A stretch of 64,000 nucleotides of DNA, taken from contig JAJZTH010000009.1 in assembly GCA_021849075.1 (NCBI GenBank), positions 1-64,000 of the forward strand. The letters run 5' to 3'. A program made the translations under genes and the position numbers. Position 1 is the stretch's first letter. The number at the start of each line of letters is the position of its first letter. Origin of the DNA: Pseudomonadota bacterium. Its GTDB lineage: Bacteria > Pseudomonadota > Alphaproteobacteria > Sphingomonadales > Sphingomonadaceae. The notes under the pieces are model-generated. The model searched no databases. It saw only the letters and a list, made by a program, of their open reading frames with translations, and had not been told where the DNA came from. This document shows positions 9,625-21,825 of the stretch, piece after piece.

Positions 9625-11862
9625 TTATTTCGATTTTTCGCTTTCCAATGCTGGACCGCCCGCTTCCTTTTCCAGGAAATGCTCGATCGTCTGCCACAGA
9701 TGGACGCTGATGCCCGGCCCGCCGACGCGGTGGGTCTGGCCCGGATAGACCATCAGCTGGAACGGCACTGCCGCGCCCTGCGCCTTAGCCATGAAGGCGG
9801 TGCTGTTGTCGAACACCACATTATCGTCCGACATGCCGTGGATCAGCAGCAGCGGATCCTTGATCTTCGTTGCGTCATTCACTGCACCCGACGCCGGGTA
9901 GGCGCTCGGCTTGTCCTGCGGCTGGCCCAGATAGCGTTCGGTATAATGGGTGTCGTACAGCTCCCACTTCGTCACCGGCGCACCCGAAACGGCGGCCGAA
10001 AATACGCCCGGCGCCTTTTCCAGCAGCTTCAACGACATATAGCCGCCATAGGACCAGCCATAGGTGGCGATCCGCTTGGGATCGACAAAGGGCTGCGCCT
10101 TCAGCCATTCCACGCCCTTCAACTGGTCGTCGACCTCCACCGTTCCCATGGCGTGGTAAATATGGTCCTCAAACGCCTTGCCACGATCGGGCGTGCCGCG
10201 ATTGTCGATCGCAAAGACGATCCAGCCGCGATCGACCAGATACTGGTTCAGCGCGCCGCCCCATGTGTTCGTGACCTGCCGCCCGCCGCCCGGGCCGCCA
10301 TAATGGATCATGAATACAGGGTAGCGTTTCCCCGGCTCCATCTTCGGCGTCATGATCTTGGTATAAAGCGTCGTGCCGTCCGCCGCCTTCACCATGCCGA
10401 ATGTCGTCTTCACATGATCCGCGACATAGGGGGCATAGGGATGGTCGCCCGTCAGCGCATTTTGCGACAGCCACTGCAACTGCTTGCCGCCATTGTCGGC
10501 CAGATAGACCTGCTTTGGCTGATCCACATTCTGCCGCGTCACCACCACCCGGCTCGCCGCACCGTCCATCACGGCGTCGTTCCACCAGCCCTGCCGGGTC
10601 AGCGCAGTCGCCTTGCCCGGCTTGCCGATCGGCGCAACATAGAGCTGCTGCTCCAGCGGCGTTTCCCGGTTGCCGGTGAAATAGACCAGCCCCTTGGCCT
10701 CATCCACGCCCACCACGTCGCGCACCTCCCAGTCACCGCTGGTCAGCGCGGTCCACTGCGCACCCCTCACCCGATAGAGATGGCCATGACCGGTCCTTTC
10801 CGACCACCACAGGAAGCTGCCATCGTCCAGAGCATGGAAATTGTTCGACAGGTTGATCCAGCTTTTCGCCGTTTCGGTCAGGACGGTCTTCGCCTTGCCC
10901 GTCGCCGGATCGACCGCCAGCAGGTCGAGCCTCTTCTGATCGCGGCTCTCGCGCTGGACATAGAGCGTCCGCCCATCCTTCGACCAGTCGACCCGCGCCA
11001 GGTAGATATCCTTGTCCGCGCCCAGATCGACCTGCACCTGCCCAGATCCATCGGGCTTCATGACATAGAGGTCGACGATGGCGTTGGGCGTGCCGGCGGC
11101 GGGATAGCGCTGTTGATAGACTTTCGTGCCCTCCCCGCCGATCGCCGTGCGGGTGACGATGCCGACCGGGCTTTCATCGACGCGGGCGACCGCAATCCGC
11201 GCGTCGTCGGGCGACCACCAATAGCCGGTGCGCCGGTCCATTTCCTCCTGCGCGACAAATTCGGCCACGCCCCAGTTGATTGTGTCGCTGGCGCCCTGCG
11301 TTACCTGCCGTTCCTTGCCGCCCATCGGCTGCACGAACAGATTGCCGCCGCGCACGAAGGACACGAAGCCGCCCTTCGGGCTGACCACGCCGTTCAGTTC
11401 GCCATCGGGCGTATCGGTCAGCCGCGTAACCTTGCCATCCAGCCCGGCCAGATACAGGTCGCCGTCCACCGGCACCAATATGCTCTTGCCGTCGGGCGAC
11501 CAGTCATAGCTGGTGATGCCGGTGCTGCCCGCAACGGAGCGATCGCGCTCGCGCTGCATCTTTTCCGCTTCGCTCAGCTCCGCGCCGCTACCGGTCTTTT
11601 TCGAATCGACCAGCATCCGTTCTGCGCCGGTCTTGCTGTCGATCGCCCACAGGTCCAGCCGCTCCTTTTCGTCGGCGCGCGGCTTCAGCAGCGTCACCAG
11701 CGATCCGTCAGGCGACAATTTCAGCGCGCGCGGCTGCGGCCCGGCCAGATCGGGGCTGGCGAACACGCGCTCCAGCGTCAACTTTTCCTGCGCATGAACG
11801 GAAATGGCAGAGGTGAGCAACAGCGCGCCAAGGGCAGCGCCGGCTTTCAGATAGGGGGGCAT
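9625..11862 (-). CDS. S9 (prolyl oligopeptidase/DPP IV-like) peptidase
   Basis: Signal peptide; beta-propeller N-terminal region; GWSYGGYMSLKLL catalytic Ser; YPGQTHRVGG. Confidence 0.93.
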   Translation of the reverse strand: MPPYLKAGAALGALLLTSAISVHAQEKLTLERVFASPDLAGPQPRALKLSPDGSLVTLLKPRADEKERLDLWAIDSKTGAERMLVDSKKTGSGAELSEAEKMQRERDRSVAGSTGITSYDWSPDGKSILVPVDGDLYLAGLDGKVTRLTDTPDGELNGVVSPKGGFVSFVRGGNLFVQPMGGKERQVTQGASDTINWGVAEFVAQEEMDRRTGYWWSPDDARIAVARVDESPVGIVTRTAIGGEGTKVYQQRYPAAGTPNAIVDLYVMKPDGSGQVQVDLGADKDIYLARVDWSKDGRTLYVQRESRDQKRLDLLAVDPATGKAKTVLTETAKSWINLSNNFHALDDGSFLWWSERTGHGHLYRVRGAQWTALTSGDWEVRDVVGVDEAKGLVYFTGNRETPLEQQLYVAPIGKPGKATALTRQGWWNDAVMDGAASRVVVTRQNVDQPKQVYLADNGGKQLQWLSQNALTGDHPYAPYVADHVKTTFGMVKAADGTTLYTKIMTPKMEPGKRYPVFMIHYGGPGGGRQVTNTWGGALNQYLVDRGWIVFAIDNRGTPDRGKAFEDHIYHAMGTVEVDDQLKGVEWLKAQPFVDPKRIATYGWSYGGYMSLKLLEKAPGVFSAAVSGAPVTKWELYDTHYTERYLGQPQDKPSAYPASGAVNDATKIKDPLLLIHGMSDDNVVFDNSTAFMAKAQGAAVPFQLMVYPGQTHRVGGPGISVHLWQTIEHFLEKEAGGPALESEKSK

Positions 11863-11966
11863 CGTCGTCCTTTCAGGCCAGCGCGCGAACGCGCCGCTTC
11901 ATCGGCAGCAGGCTTAGCGCGTCGAACAAGAAAAGATCAATGGTGGGACATAATCTATCCCGCCTT

Positions 11967-12863
11967 TCACCCCTCCACCACCATCGCCTCATCCAGAAAG
12001 TCCAGAAACGCCCGGATGCGCGCCGCCGACCTGTCTTCCGCCGCATAAAGGGCGTGGATATCCTCGCCATCGCCCACATCATAATCGGCCAATATCTCCA
12101 CCAGCCGCCCGGCCTTTATGTCGCTCGCCACATGAAACCGGCCGTGGCGCGCAATGCCGCACCCCGCCACCGCCATCTGCCGCACCACCTCGCCCGAATT
12201 GCCGAAGAAGCGCCCCTCCACCGGACGCTGCACCCGCCGGCCATTGATGCGGAACGGCCAGCTGTCCACCGACCGGCGGAAACTGAAGCGCAGACAGTCA
12301 TGATCGTCCAGATCATCGGGCGTCTGCGGCACGCCCCGCCGCGCCAGATAATCGGGACTGGCCACCAGCATCATGCGGCTATGCCCCAGCTTCTTGGCGC
12401 GCAGCCTGGTGTCGCGCAGCGGGCCGATGCGGATGGCGATATCGGCCCGCTCCTCCACCAGATCCACGATCGCATCGGTCAGCGTCAGGTCGACTGTGAT
12501 CGCCGGATGCCGCTCGGCAAAGCGCGGCAGGATCGGGATCAGACATTCATTACCGAAGGAAGGCGAAGCGTTGATCCGCAACAGTCCGCGCGGCCCTTGC
12601 CCCGCTTCGTTCAGCCCCATTTCCAGTTCGATCATGTCGGTGACGATCACCGCCATGCGATCGCGATAGGTGATGCCCGCGCGTGTCAGCGCCAGCGACC
12701 GCGTCGTGCGCCGCACCAGCGCCACGCCCAGCCGTTCCTCCAACCGCGCGATCGACCGACTGACGGCCGATGGCGTCAGGCGCAATATCTTGGCCGCCGC
12801 GGCAAAGCTGCCTTCGCCCGCAACCGTCAGGAAAGTCTCTACGTCGCCGAACCGGTTATCCAT
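11967..12863 (-). CDS. LysR-family transcriptional regulator
   Basis: FLTVAGEGSFAAAAKILRLTPSAVSRSIARLEERLGVALVRRTTRSLALT HTH. Confidence 0.95.
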   Translation of the reverse strand: MDNRFGDVETFLTVAGEGSFAAAAKILRLTPSAVSRSIARLEERLGVALVRRTTRSLALTRAGITYRDRMAVIVTDMIELEMGLNEAGQGPRGLLRINASPSFGNECLIPILPRFAERHPAITVDLTLTDAIVDLVEERADIAIRIGPLRDTRLRAKKLGHSRMMLVASPDYLARRGVPQTPDDLDDHDCLRFSFRRSVDSWPFRINGRRVQRPVEGRFFGNSGEVVRQMAVAGCGIARHGRFHVASDIKAGRLVEILADYDVGDGEDIHALYAAEDRSAARIRAFLDFLDEAMVVEG

Positions 12864-12872
12864 GATTTCAAT

Positions 12873-12887
12873 TCACTTCTGAAGTGA
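12873..12887. promoter_or_regulatory. Palindrome in the divergent LysR/SDR promoter region
   Basis: TCACTTC-T-GAAGTGA located 10 bp upstream of the LysR start. Confidence 0.45.
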
Positions 12888-12969
12888 TGACGTTCCATCT
12901 AATCACCAATAGCAAAAAGTCTATCTATGTGTCGCATTCGCTGTCTCACTCTATGAAAGGACCGCCCCC

Positions 12970-13749
12970 ATGGACCTTAAACTCACCGGCAAAACCGCCA
13001 TCGTTACCGGATCGACCGCCGGCATCGGCCTCGCCATCGCAAAGCGCCTCGCGCAGGAAGGCGTAGCCGTCACCATCACTGGCCGAAGCCAGTCCAAGCT
13101 GGACGCCGCCGCCGCCGAAATCGGCCTGCCCGTCAACGCCGTCCTGGCCGATCCCGCCACGGCAGAAGGGGCCGCCGCCCTGATCGCCGCCGTTCCTGCG
13201 ACCGACATCCTGGTCAACAATCTCGGCATCTATGAGGCGAAGGACTTCGCCGACATCAGCGACGAAGACTGGCACCATCTCTTCGAAGTCAATGTCGTCA
13301 GCGGCGCCCGCCTCTCGCGACATTATTTTCCGAAGATGCTGGATCAGAATTGGGGCCGGGTAATCTTCATCGCCAGCGAAAGCGGCCTGCTGCCGCCCGC
13401 CGAGATGATCCATTATGGCATGACCAAATCGGCCCAGCTCTCCATCTCGCGCGGCCTTGCCGAACATACGCGCGGCACCGGCGTCACCGTTAACAGCGTG
13501 CTGCCCGGCCCGACCCGTTCGGAAGGGATCGTCGATTTCATCCGTTCGGTCGTGGACAACAAGGACGCGCCCGAAGCCGAACGCGAAGCCGAGTTTTTCA
13601 CGAAATTGCGCCCGCTCTCGCTCATCAAGCGCCTGATCGAGGCGGACGAAGTCGGCGCAATGGTCGCCTATCTCGCCAGCCCGCTGGCCGCCGCCACCAA
13701 TGGCGCGGCGCTCCGCGTCGAAGGCGGCATGGTCCCCACTATCGCCTGA
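12970..13749 (+). CDS. SDR-family oxidoreductase
   Basis: KTAIVTGSTAGIGLAIAKRLA, NNLG, Y-x3-K (YGMTK). Confidence 0.94.
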   Translation: MDLKLTGKTAIVTGSTAGIGLAIAKRLAQEGVAVTITGRSQSKLDAAAAEIGLPVNAVLADPATAEGAAALIAAVPATDILVNNLGIYEAKDFADISDEDWHHLFEVNVVSGARLSRHYFPKMLDQNWGRVIFIASESGLLPPAEMIHYGMTKSAQLSISRGLAEHTRGTGVTVNSVLPGPTRSEGIVDFIRSVVDNKDAPEAEREAEFFTKLRPLSLIKRLIEADEVGAMVAYLASPLAAATNGAALRVEGGMVPTIA

Positions 13750-13797
13750 AGCTCTTGCGGGAATGGGGGCTTGCTCCCATTCCCAAACGGATCGCCC

Positions 13798-15348
13798 CTA
13801 CTCCCCGTCCCGATCATAGACGTCGGGCAGGAATTGCACGCCTTGCGCGGTCGGCACGGCGGTCAGATAGGTCAGGTACACCGGCACCGCCTGCGGCAGG
13901 GGCACATGCTGCTCCGGCCTGTCGCCATCGGCCGCCAGCGCCTTGCCAAAGAACCAGCGCCCCAACCGCTGCGCATCCTCCAGCCGGACGCAACCATTGC
14001 TGTAGTGCCGATCCTCCTTGGCAAACAGATCGCGCTGCGGGGTATCATGCAGATAGATGCCCAGGTCGTTGGGGAACATGAACTTCACTTTCCCCATGGC
14101 GTTGCTGCCGCCGGGCAATTGCCGCACCCGCACCTCCTGCCGCCCTGCCGCCACCGCATCCCAGTCGATTGCGCTTTGCGCCAGCGGCGCGGGATTGGCG
14201 CTCCAGTCGGCCAGCGCCTCATAACGCAGCCCTTTCAGCGTCCCGCCGCCCAATATCCTGGGCGCGACCTTGCGCTCAACCAGATCGGGCGGAATGTTCC
14301 AATAGGGGTTCAACGTCGCATAGCGGATCATCCCCGCCATCAGCGGCGTCTGCGTCTCCTTCGCCCCGGCGACGACCTTCATCGTCCCGTCCAGCGATCC
14401 CTTGCTGTAATAAAAGAGCCGGGCCGAAGCGGCGTCCACCACCACATGCCGCGTCCATGGGCCGGGCAACAATCGCGCCCGCTCCAGATTGAGGGCCAGC
14501 AACCGGTCGTAACGCGCCGGCCCTTCATTCAGCGCCGCCACCGTCATCGCGCCGGCAACGCCATCAGGCTTCAGGCCATGGTCGGCCTGGAACGCCTTCA
14601 CCCGCGCGGCCAGCGCCTTGTCATAGCTCACCCCGTCGGGCAGCCCCAGCCGATGGCGCAGCATGACGATCGCCTCCCCCTTGCCGCCCGGCCGCATCTT
14701 CACGCCTTCGGGCACGGCAATCTCTGGCAACCCGCCCCATGTCTTCAAATAATTCGCCCGCGCATTGCGCAGACGCATATAGAGCTGGCTCATCCACCCC
14801 GCATTCTGGATATAGTCCGCCAGCGACGGCGCCAGCGCGGCGCTGCGCAAGATATCGGACGGATCGGCCTCGCGCGGCTCCACTTCCTTGTCCAGATAAC
14901 GGATATTCACGCCCTTCGCCGGTCGTCGCATATCCGCCGCCAGACTGGCCAATGCGCGCGACAGCGCCAGATCGGCGCGCGCCAGCGCTTTGGGATCGCC
15001 GCCGGCGTCGGCCTGCTCAATCAGCCTGCCGATATCGCGTGCGCCATAATCGCGGGGGTTCAGCCCATCGGCCTGACTATCCTCGATCAGGGCGATCAGC
15101 GCGTCGGCCTGCGACCCGATCCGGTCCTTGTCGACCCACAATGGCCAATAGCCGCGCTGACCATAGAAATCCTTATATTTGCCGCCGACCTGCGCCCGGA
15201 TTTCCGCCGCCACGCTGGAGCGCGCGGCTTGCGCAGCGTCAGGCTGCGCCGCCGCCGTCGTGGGCAGCGCCGTCGCAATCAACAGGCAGGGAAGGATGAG
15301 AACGCGCAGCGAAGGGGCGCGGCGGTTGCGCCGCGCCCGACAGGTCAA
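13798..15348 (-). CDS. L,D-transpeptidase family protein (YcbB-like)
   Basis: Peptidoglycan-binding segment (VKAFQADHGLKPDGVAGAMT) and YkuD motif HDTPQRDLF...HYSNGCVRLED. Confidence 0.93.
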   Translation of the reverse strand: MTCRARRNRRAPSLRVLILPCLLIATALPTTAAAQPDAAQAARSSVAAEIRAQVGGKYKDFYGQRGYWPLWVDKDRIGSQADALIALIEDSQADGLNPRDYGARDIGRLIEQADAGGDPKALARADLALSRALASLAADMRRPAKGVNIRYLDKEVEPREADPSDILRSAALAPSLADYIQNAGWMSQLYMRLRNARANYLKTWGGLPEIAVPEGVKMRPGGKGEAIVMLRHRLGLPDGVSYDKALAARVKAFQADHGLKPDGVAGAMTVAALNEGPARYDRLLALNLERARLLPGPWTRHVVVDAASARLFYYSKGSLDGTMKVVAGAKETQTPLMAGMIRYATLNPYWNIPPDLVERKVAPRILGGGTLKGLRYEALADWSANPAPLAQSAIDWDAVAAGRQEVRVRQLPGGSNAMGKVKFMFPNDLGIYLHDTPQRDLFAKEDRHYSNGCVRLEDAQRLGRWFFGKALAADGDRPEQHVPLPQAVPVYLTYLTAVPTAQGVQFLPDVYDRDGE

Positions 15349-15353
15349 CTGGT

Positions 15354-15608
15354 TCAGCCGCGTTCTCCTGCGCGCGGCGGAGGCGGCGGGGGCGGCGGCG
15401 GACAGGGCGGTCCCTGCACGGCATGATAAATGCCATCGGCGGTGTAATAGCCATCGACATAGCCATCGCCATCCCGATCCGCCGCAACGGTGCCGGCGAT
15501 CGCGCCGGGGCCAACCGGTGGCGCAGTCGTCACCGGCGCCTCATTCTTCGAGCAGGCGCTCAGCGCCAACAACCCACCGGCGGCCAAAGCCAGATATCTG
15601 CGTTGCAT
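15354..15608 (-). CDS. Small lipoprotein with polyproline C-terminus
   Basis: MQRRYLALAAGGLLALSACSKNE lipobox; ends CPPPPPPPPPRAGERG. Confidence 0.75.
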   Translation of the reverse strand: MQRRYLALAAGGLLALSACSKNEAPVTTAPPVGPGAIAGTVAADRDGDGYVDGYYTADGIYHAVQGPPCPPPPPPPPPRAGERG

Positions 15609-15762
15609 AAATTCTCCCTGTGCGTCCGCCAGCGCAAGCCGCCGCACGCCATTAGACCTCTCACCGCGACCCGTGCGGCTCGACGCTAACGATCCAGGAA
15701 GCGTAACGAATCCATTACCCAATCGAAATGACGACAAAGCGTGGCCGATCAGCGCCAGACCG

Positions 15763-16701
15763 TTATGCAGCAACCCATTGCGACGAGGAGATGCCCTGCG
15801 CATAGAGCAGCACCGACAGGTCGCCATGGACGATCTCGGCGGCGGCGGCCTCGCGGGTCTTGGGCTTGGCATGATAGGCGACGCCCAGCCCCGCCCCCTG
15901 GATCATCGGAATATCGTTGGCGCCGTCGCCCACCGCCATGGTCAGCGCCCGGTCGATCCCGCCCGCGATCGCCGCCTCCAGTTCGGTCCGCTTGCGCGCC
16001 GCATCCACGATCGGCCTGGTGACGGTGCCCAGCAGCGCGCCGTCGGCAATCTCCAGCACATTGGCGACGTTGGCATCAAAACCAATCTCTTCCGCCACCG
16101 GCCCGGTGAAGCGGGTGAAGCCGCCCGACACCAGCAATGTCGTCGCGCCCCGCGCCTTCATCGTACGGACCAGCGCCTTCGCCCCGCCCATGATGACGAC
16201 CCGCTCTTCCCGGCACTGATCTATGGCGCTGTCGGGCAGCCCCTTCAGCAGCGCGACGCGGCCATGCAGCGCCCCTTCGAAATCCAGTTCGCCGCGCATC
16301 GCCCGTTCGGTGATCTCGGCGATTTGCGGCTTGATCCCGGCATAGTCCGCCAGTTCATCGATGCACTCGACGGTGATCATGGTGGAGTCCATGTCCGCGA
16401 TCAGCAACTTCTTCTCGCGCCCGGCGACCGGCTGCACGATCACGTCCAAGAGCAGTTCACGGCCATTTCCGCCCCGCGCAATCGAAACGGCGATCTCCTT
16501 GATCGCCCGCGAGATTTCGAGGCAATCCGTTGCTTCGACACCATCCGTCGGCTCAAAGAAGATGTCCGCAGCGATGCCGTCGTCGATCATGGAGATGGAA
16601 CAACCAGCGCCCGCGGTACAATCACGATCGAATTGATACGCGATTTCGCTGAGCAGGCCGTGGTCCAACCCTTCCTTTGCCACTAAGGTCGCGACGAACA
16701 T
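15763..16701 (-). CDS. serB: Phosphoserine phosphatase
   Basis: [21 protein letters not shown] motif, [16 protein letters not shown] 6-7 nt before ATG. Confidence 0.95.
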   Translation of the reverse strand: MFVATLVAKEGLDHGLLSEIAYQFDRDCTAGAGCSISMIDDGIAADIFFEPTDGVEATDCLEISRAIKEIAVSIARGGNGRELLLDVIVQPVAGREKKLLIADMDSTMITVECIDELADYAGIKPQIAEITERAMRGELDFEGALHGRVALLKGLPDSAIDQCREERVVIMGGAKALVRTMKARGATTLLVSGGFTRFTGPVAEEIGFDANVANVLEIADGALLGTVTRPIVDAARKRTELEAAIAGGIDRALTMAVGDGANDIPMIQGAGLGVAYHAKPKTREAAAAEIVHGDLSVLLYAQGISSSQWVAA

Positions 16702-17644
16702 GTCAAACTCCGAACCAGAAACAGGCGAATCCCGCCCACGGGTCGCGCTTATTGCCGGGCCGACCGCCAGCGGCAAGAGCGCGCTCGCCATTGCCCTCGC
16801 CAAAGCTGTCGGCGGTATCGTCATCAATGCGGACGCCAGCCAGGTCTATGCAGACCTTGCCATCCTCTCCGCCCGCCCTTCCCCGGAGGAAATGGGCGAC
16901 GTCCCCCACCGCCTCTTCGGCCATATCGACGGGGCACAAGCCTGCACCGCGCCGCGCTGGGCGGCGGAGGCAAAGACGGAGATCGCCGCCGCCCATACTG
17001 CGGGAAGGCTGCCCGTGCTGGTCGGGGGCACCGGCCTCTATATCCGCACTCTGCTGGACGGCATCGCCCCGGTGCCCGAAATCGACGCCGATATCCGCGC
17101 CGCCGTGCGCGCCATGCCGGTGGCGGACGCCCATGCGGCACTGACCAAAGAAGACCCGGAAGCCGCCGCCCGCCTTGCCCCCGCCGACACCACGCGCGTC
17201 GCCCGCGCGCTGGAAGTGGTGCGCTCTACCGGCAAGCCGCTCAAAGCATGGCAGGCGCATAAGGAAGGCGGCATCGCGGACCAGATCAGCCTCGCGCCCA
17301 TGATCCTGCGCCCGCCGCGCGACTGGCTGATCGAACGGTGCGACCGGCGTTTCATCCAGATGATGGCGGGCGGCGCGATCGAGGAAGTGGCGGCGCTCCT
17401 GCCCCGCAACCTCAATCCCGACCTGCCAGTGATGCGGGCGATCGGCGTGCCGGAAATCGCGGCCTTCCTGCGGGGAGACAGCGATTTGGACAGTTGCATC
17501 GCAAAGGGCAGCCTCGCCACCCGCCAATATGCCAAGCGGCAATATACCTGGTTCACCAACCAGCCGCCGCCCGGCTGGCCGCGCGAAGAACGCGCAATAG
17601 ATGATAAAATTATCGACGAATTAGCAATTAAATTACAACGATAG
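16700..17644 (+). CDS. miaA: tRNA dimethylallyltransferase
   Basis: [44 protein letters not shown]. Confidence 0.96.
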   Translation: MSNSEPETGESRPRVALIAGPTASGKSALAIALAKAVGGIVINADASQVYADLAILSARPSPEEMGDVPHRLFGHIDGAQACTAPRWAAEAKTEIAAAHTAGRLPVLVGGTGLYIRTLLDGIAPVPEIDADIRAAVRAMPVADAHAALTKEDPEAAARLAPADTTRVARALEVVRSTGKPLKAWQAHKEGGIADQISLAPMILRPPRDWLIERCDRRFIQMMAGGAIEEVAALLPRNLNPDLPVMRAIGVPEIAAFLRGDSDLDSCIAKGSLATRQYAKRQYTWFTNQPPPGWPREERAIDDKIIDELAIKLQR

Positions 17645-17646
17645 GG

Positions 17647-17675
17647 GTTGACCCGTCATTTTCTGTCCACTAGAG
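17647..17675 (+). promoter_or_regulatory. Possible sigma70-type promoter for ilvB
   Basis: TTGACC - 17 nt - TAGAGG between miaA and ilvB. Confidence 0.3.
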
Positions 17676-17757
17676 GCAGTCGCCTTGCCAAGGATAGTGG
17701 TTGGGCGCAAAGCACGCCTCCATATCTGCGGATTTGCATCAACGGAGGAGTATCATC

Positions 17758-19509
17758 GTGGCCGAAAAGAGCGGCGCGGACATATTGGTTCAATGCCTGG
17801 TCGATCTGGGCGTCGAAGTCGTGTTCGGCTATCCGGGTGGCGCGGTGCTACCCATTTATGACGCGCTCTATAATCACCCCACGATCCGCCACGTGCTCGT
17901 CCGCCATGAACAGGGCGCGACCCACATGGCGGAAGGTTATGCCCGCTCCACCGGCAAGCCCGGCGTCGTTCTGGTGACGTCCGGTCCCGGCGCGACCAAT
18001 GCCGTCACCGGCATCACCGATGCGCTGCTGGATTCGATCCCGATGATCGTCATCACCGGGCAGGTTCCAACGCAACTGATCGGCACCGACGCTTTCCAGG
18101 AAGCGGACACGGTCGGCATCACACGCCACTGCACCAAGCATAATTATCTGGTGAAGACCCCCGGCAAGCTGGCCGAGGTCATTCATGAGGCGTTCCATAT
18201 CGCCACCACCGGCCGCCCCGGGCCGGTCGTCGTCGACATTCCCAAAAATGTCCAGATCGCGACCGCGCCATATGCGAAGCCGGAACTGAAGGTTCACGCC
18301 AGCTATCATCCGCAGACCAAGGCGGATGCCGCGGCGATCGACGCGGCGGTCGAAATGCTGGCGGCGGCTGAACGGCCGATCCTCTACACCGGCGGCGGCG
18401 TCATCAACTCCGGCCCGCAGGCGTCTGCATTGCTGCGCGAACTGGCCGCGCTGACCGGCGCGCCCGTCACATCGACGCTGATGGGCCTGGGCGCCTTCCC
18501 GGCCTCGTCCGACCAGTGGGTCGGCATGCTGGGCATGCATGGCACCTATGAAGCCAATTGGGCGATGAACCAGGCCGACCTGATCCTGTGCGTCGGCGCG
18601 CGTTTTGACGATCGCGTGACCGGTCGCCTCGATGCCTTTGCGCCCAACAGCCGCAAGATCCACATCGATATCGATCGCAGCTCGATCAACAAGATCGTCG
18701 ATGTCGACGTTGCCGTGGTCGCCGATGTCGCCAGCGCGCTGGACGACATCATCGCCCTGTGGAAACAGCGCAATCACCAGAAGTCGGACCTGACCGAATG
18801 GTGGGCGCGGATCGCCGGCTGGCGCGCGAAAAAGTCGCTCGACTATGCCGAAAACGGCACGGAGATCATGCCCCAGCGCGCGATCGCCGATCTGTACAAG
18901 GCGTGCAACGCGACCGGCAAGGATGTGATCATCACCACCGAAGTCGGCCAGCATCAGATGTGGGCGGCGCAGCATTTCGGCTTCGAAGCGCCCAATAAGT
19001 GGCTGACGTCGGGCGGCCTTGGCACGATGGGCTATGGCTTCCCGGCCGCCATCGGCGCGCAGATGGGCAATCCCGACAGCACCACCATCTGCATCGCGGG
19101 CGACGCCTCCATTCAGATGAACATTCAGGAAATGGGCACCGCCAGCCAGTATCGGCTGCCGGTCAAGATCTTCATCCTGAACAATGAATATATGGGCATG
19201 GTCCGCCAGTGGCAGGAACTGACCTATGAAAGCCGCTATTCCAACAGCTATTCGGACAGCCTGCCCGATTTCGTGAAGCTGGGCGAAGCCTATGGCTGGA
19301 CCGGCATCCGCATCGAAGGACCGCAGGAACTGGAAGCGGGCATTCGCCAGATGCTGGAAACCGACGGCCCGGTGATCGTGGATTGCCGCGTCGCCAAGCT
19401 TTCCAACTGCTTCCCGATGATCCCGTCGGGCGCGGCGCATACGGACATGCTGCTTGATCCCAGCCAGGTGAAGGGCAGCATGACCGACGAGGCCAAGGCG
19501 TTGGTGTAA
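17758..19509 (+). CDS. ilvB: Acetolactate synthase large subunit
   Basis: GTG start after CGGAGGAG; VFGYPGGAVLPIYDAL, TSGPGATNAVTGI, GDASIQMNIQEM. Confidence 0.96.
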   Translation: MAEKSGADILVQCLVDLGVEVVFGYPGGAVLPIYDALYNHPTIRHVLVRHEQGATHMAEGYARSTGKPGVVLVTSGPGATNAVTGITDALLDSIPMIVITGQVPTQLIGTDAFQEADTVGITRHCTKHNYLVKTPGKLAEVIHEAFHIATTGRPGPVVVDIPKNVQIATAPYAKPELKVHASYHPQTKADAAAIDAAVEMLAAAERPILYTGGGVINSGPQASALLRELAALTGAPVTSTLMGLGAFPASSDQWVGMLGMHGTYEANWAMNQADLILCVGARFDDRVTGRLDAFAPNSRKIHIDIDRSSINKIVDVDVAVVADVASALDDIIALWKQRNHQKSDLTEWWARIAGWRAKKSLDYAENGTEIMPQRAIADLYKACNATGKDVIITTEVGQHQMWAAQHFGFEAPNKWLTSGGLGTMGYGFPAAIGAQMGNPDSTTICIAGDASIQMNIQEMGTASQYRLPVKIFILNNEYMGMVRQWQELTYESRYSNSYSDSLPDFVKLGEAYGWTGIRIEGPQELEAGIRQMLETDGPVIVDCRVAKLSNCFPMIPSGAAHTDMLLDPSQVKGSMTDEAKALV

Positions 19510-19520
19510 AGGGTGATCCG

Positions 19521-19888
19521 GTGACTGGGCATCTGAAGCTTCGCATTCATGTGACGGAGCCATGGGATTTCGAAAGGATCGCGGGCACGGCCGAACTCAC
19601 CGGCTGGACCATCGATCATGCCGACCCGGAAAATGAGGAATGGGAAGTGCATCTGGACGCGGGGTTCGACTTTAACGAGCGGCATATCGGCACATTGCTG
19701 ATCGGCCCTCGCTATGTCGGCGAACATCTGTCCCGCATGTTCGATGCTGTGGCGGGCTTTCCGGTCCGCCTCGCCCACCGCCAGGATGGCGGATGGCAGT
19801 TCGCCTTCGCCGCAATGATTTCGCAGCGCCACGACACGCCCCAACAGGATGGGGACGGGCGCGAAGACCAGGATAATGGGGCCATCTG

Positions 19889-19889
<1 letters not shown>
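19521..19889 (+). CDS. Conserved-looking hypothetical protein between ilvB and ilvN
   Basis: GTG-started 122-aa ORF; stop overlaps the ilvN ATG (TGATG). Confidence 0.7.
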
Positions 19890-21621
<1,732 letters not shown>

Positions 21622-21662
21622 TCCAGCCTCCCCTTCCCTGATACGGGAGGGGGACAGGACAG

Positions 21663-21700
21663 AAAAAGGGGCGCCCCGCAACCGCGAGGCGCCCCTTTTT
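21663..21700 (+). terminator. Intrinsic terminator after ilvC
   Basis: AAAAAGGGGCGCC / GGCGCCCCTTTTT 13-bp arms ending in a T run. Confidence 0.85.
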
Positions 21701-21720
21701 CATTACAACTTTGCATAAAT

Positions 21721-21790
21721 CGTCATTGCGAGCGCAGCGAAGCAATCCATAAGCGCGTCAGTGGATTGCTTCGCTGCGCTCGCAATGACG
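21721..21790. repeat. Dispersed palindromic repeat, family A, second copy
   Basis: CGTCATTGCGAGCGCAGCGAAGCAATCCA ... TGGATTGCTTCGCTGCGCTCGCAATGACG. Confidence 0.88.
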
Positions 21791-21825
21791 GGGTCAATCA
21801 ACGCGAAGTCATCTCAGTCTAACGC

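Noticed and set aside
13771-15426. 551-aa + ORF opposite the L,D-transpeptidase
   Set aside because: Shadow ORF; the polyG/P end is the antisense of the lipoprotein proline run.
17641-17757. Search for a leader peptide upstream of ilvB
   Set aside because: No ATG-started short ORF rich in Ile/Val/Leu was found in this gap.
17848-19563. 571-aa minus ORF opposite ilvB
   Set aside because: Shadow ORF of ilvB.
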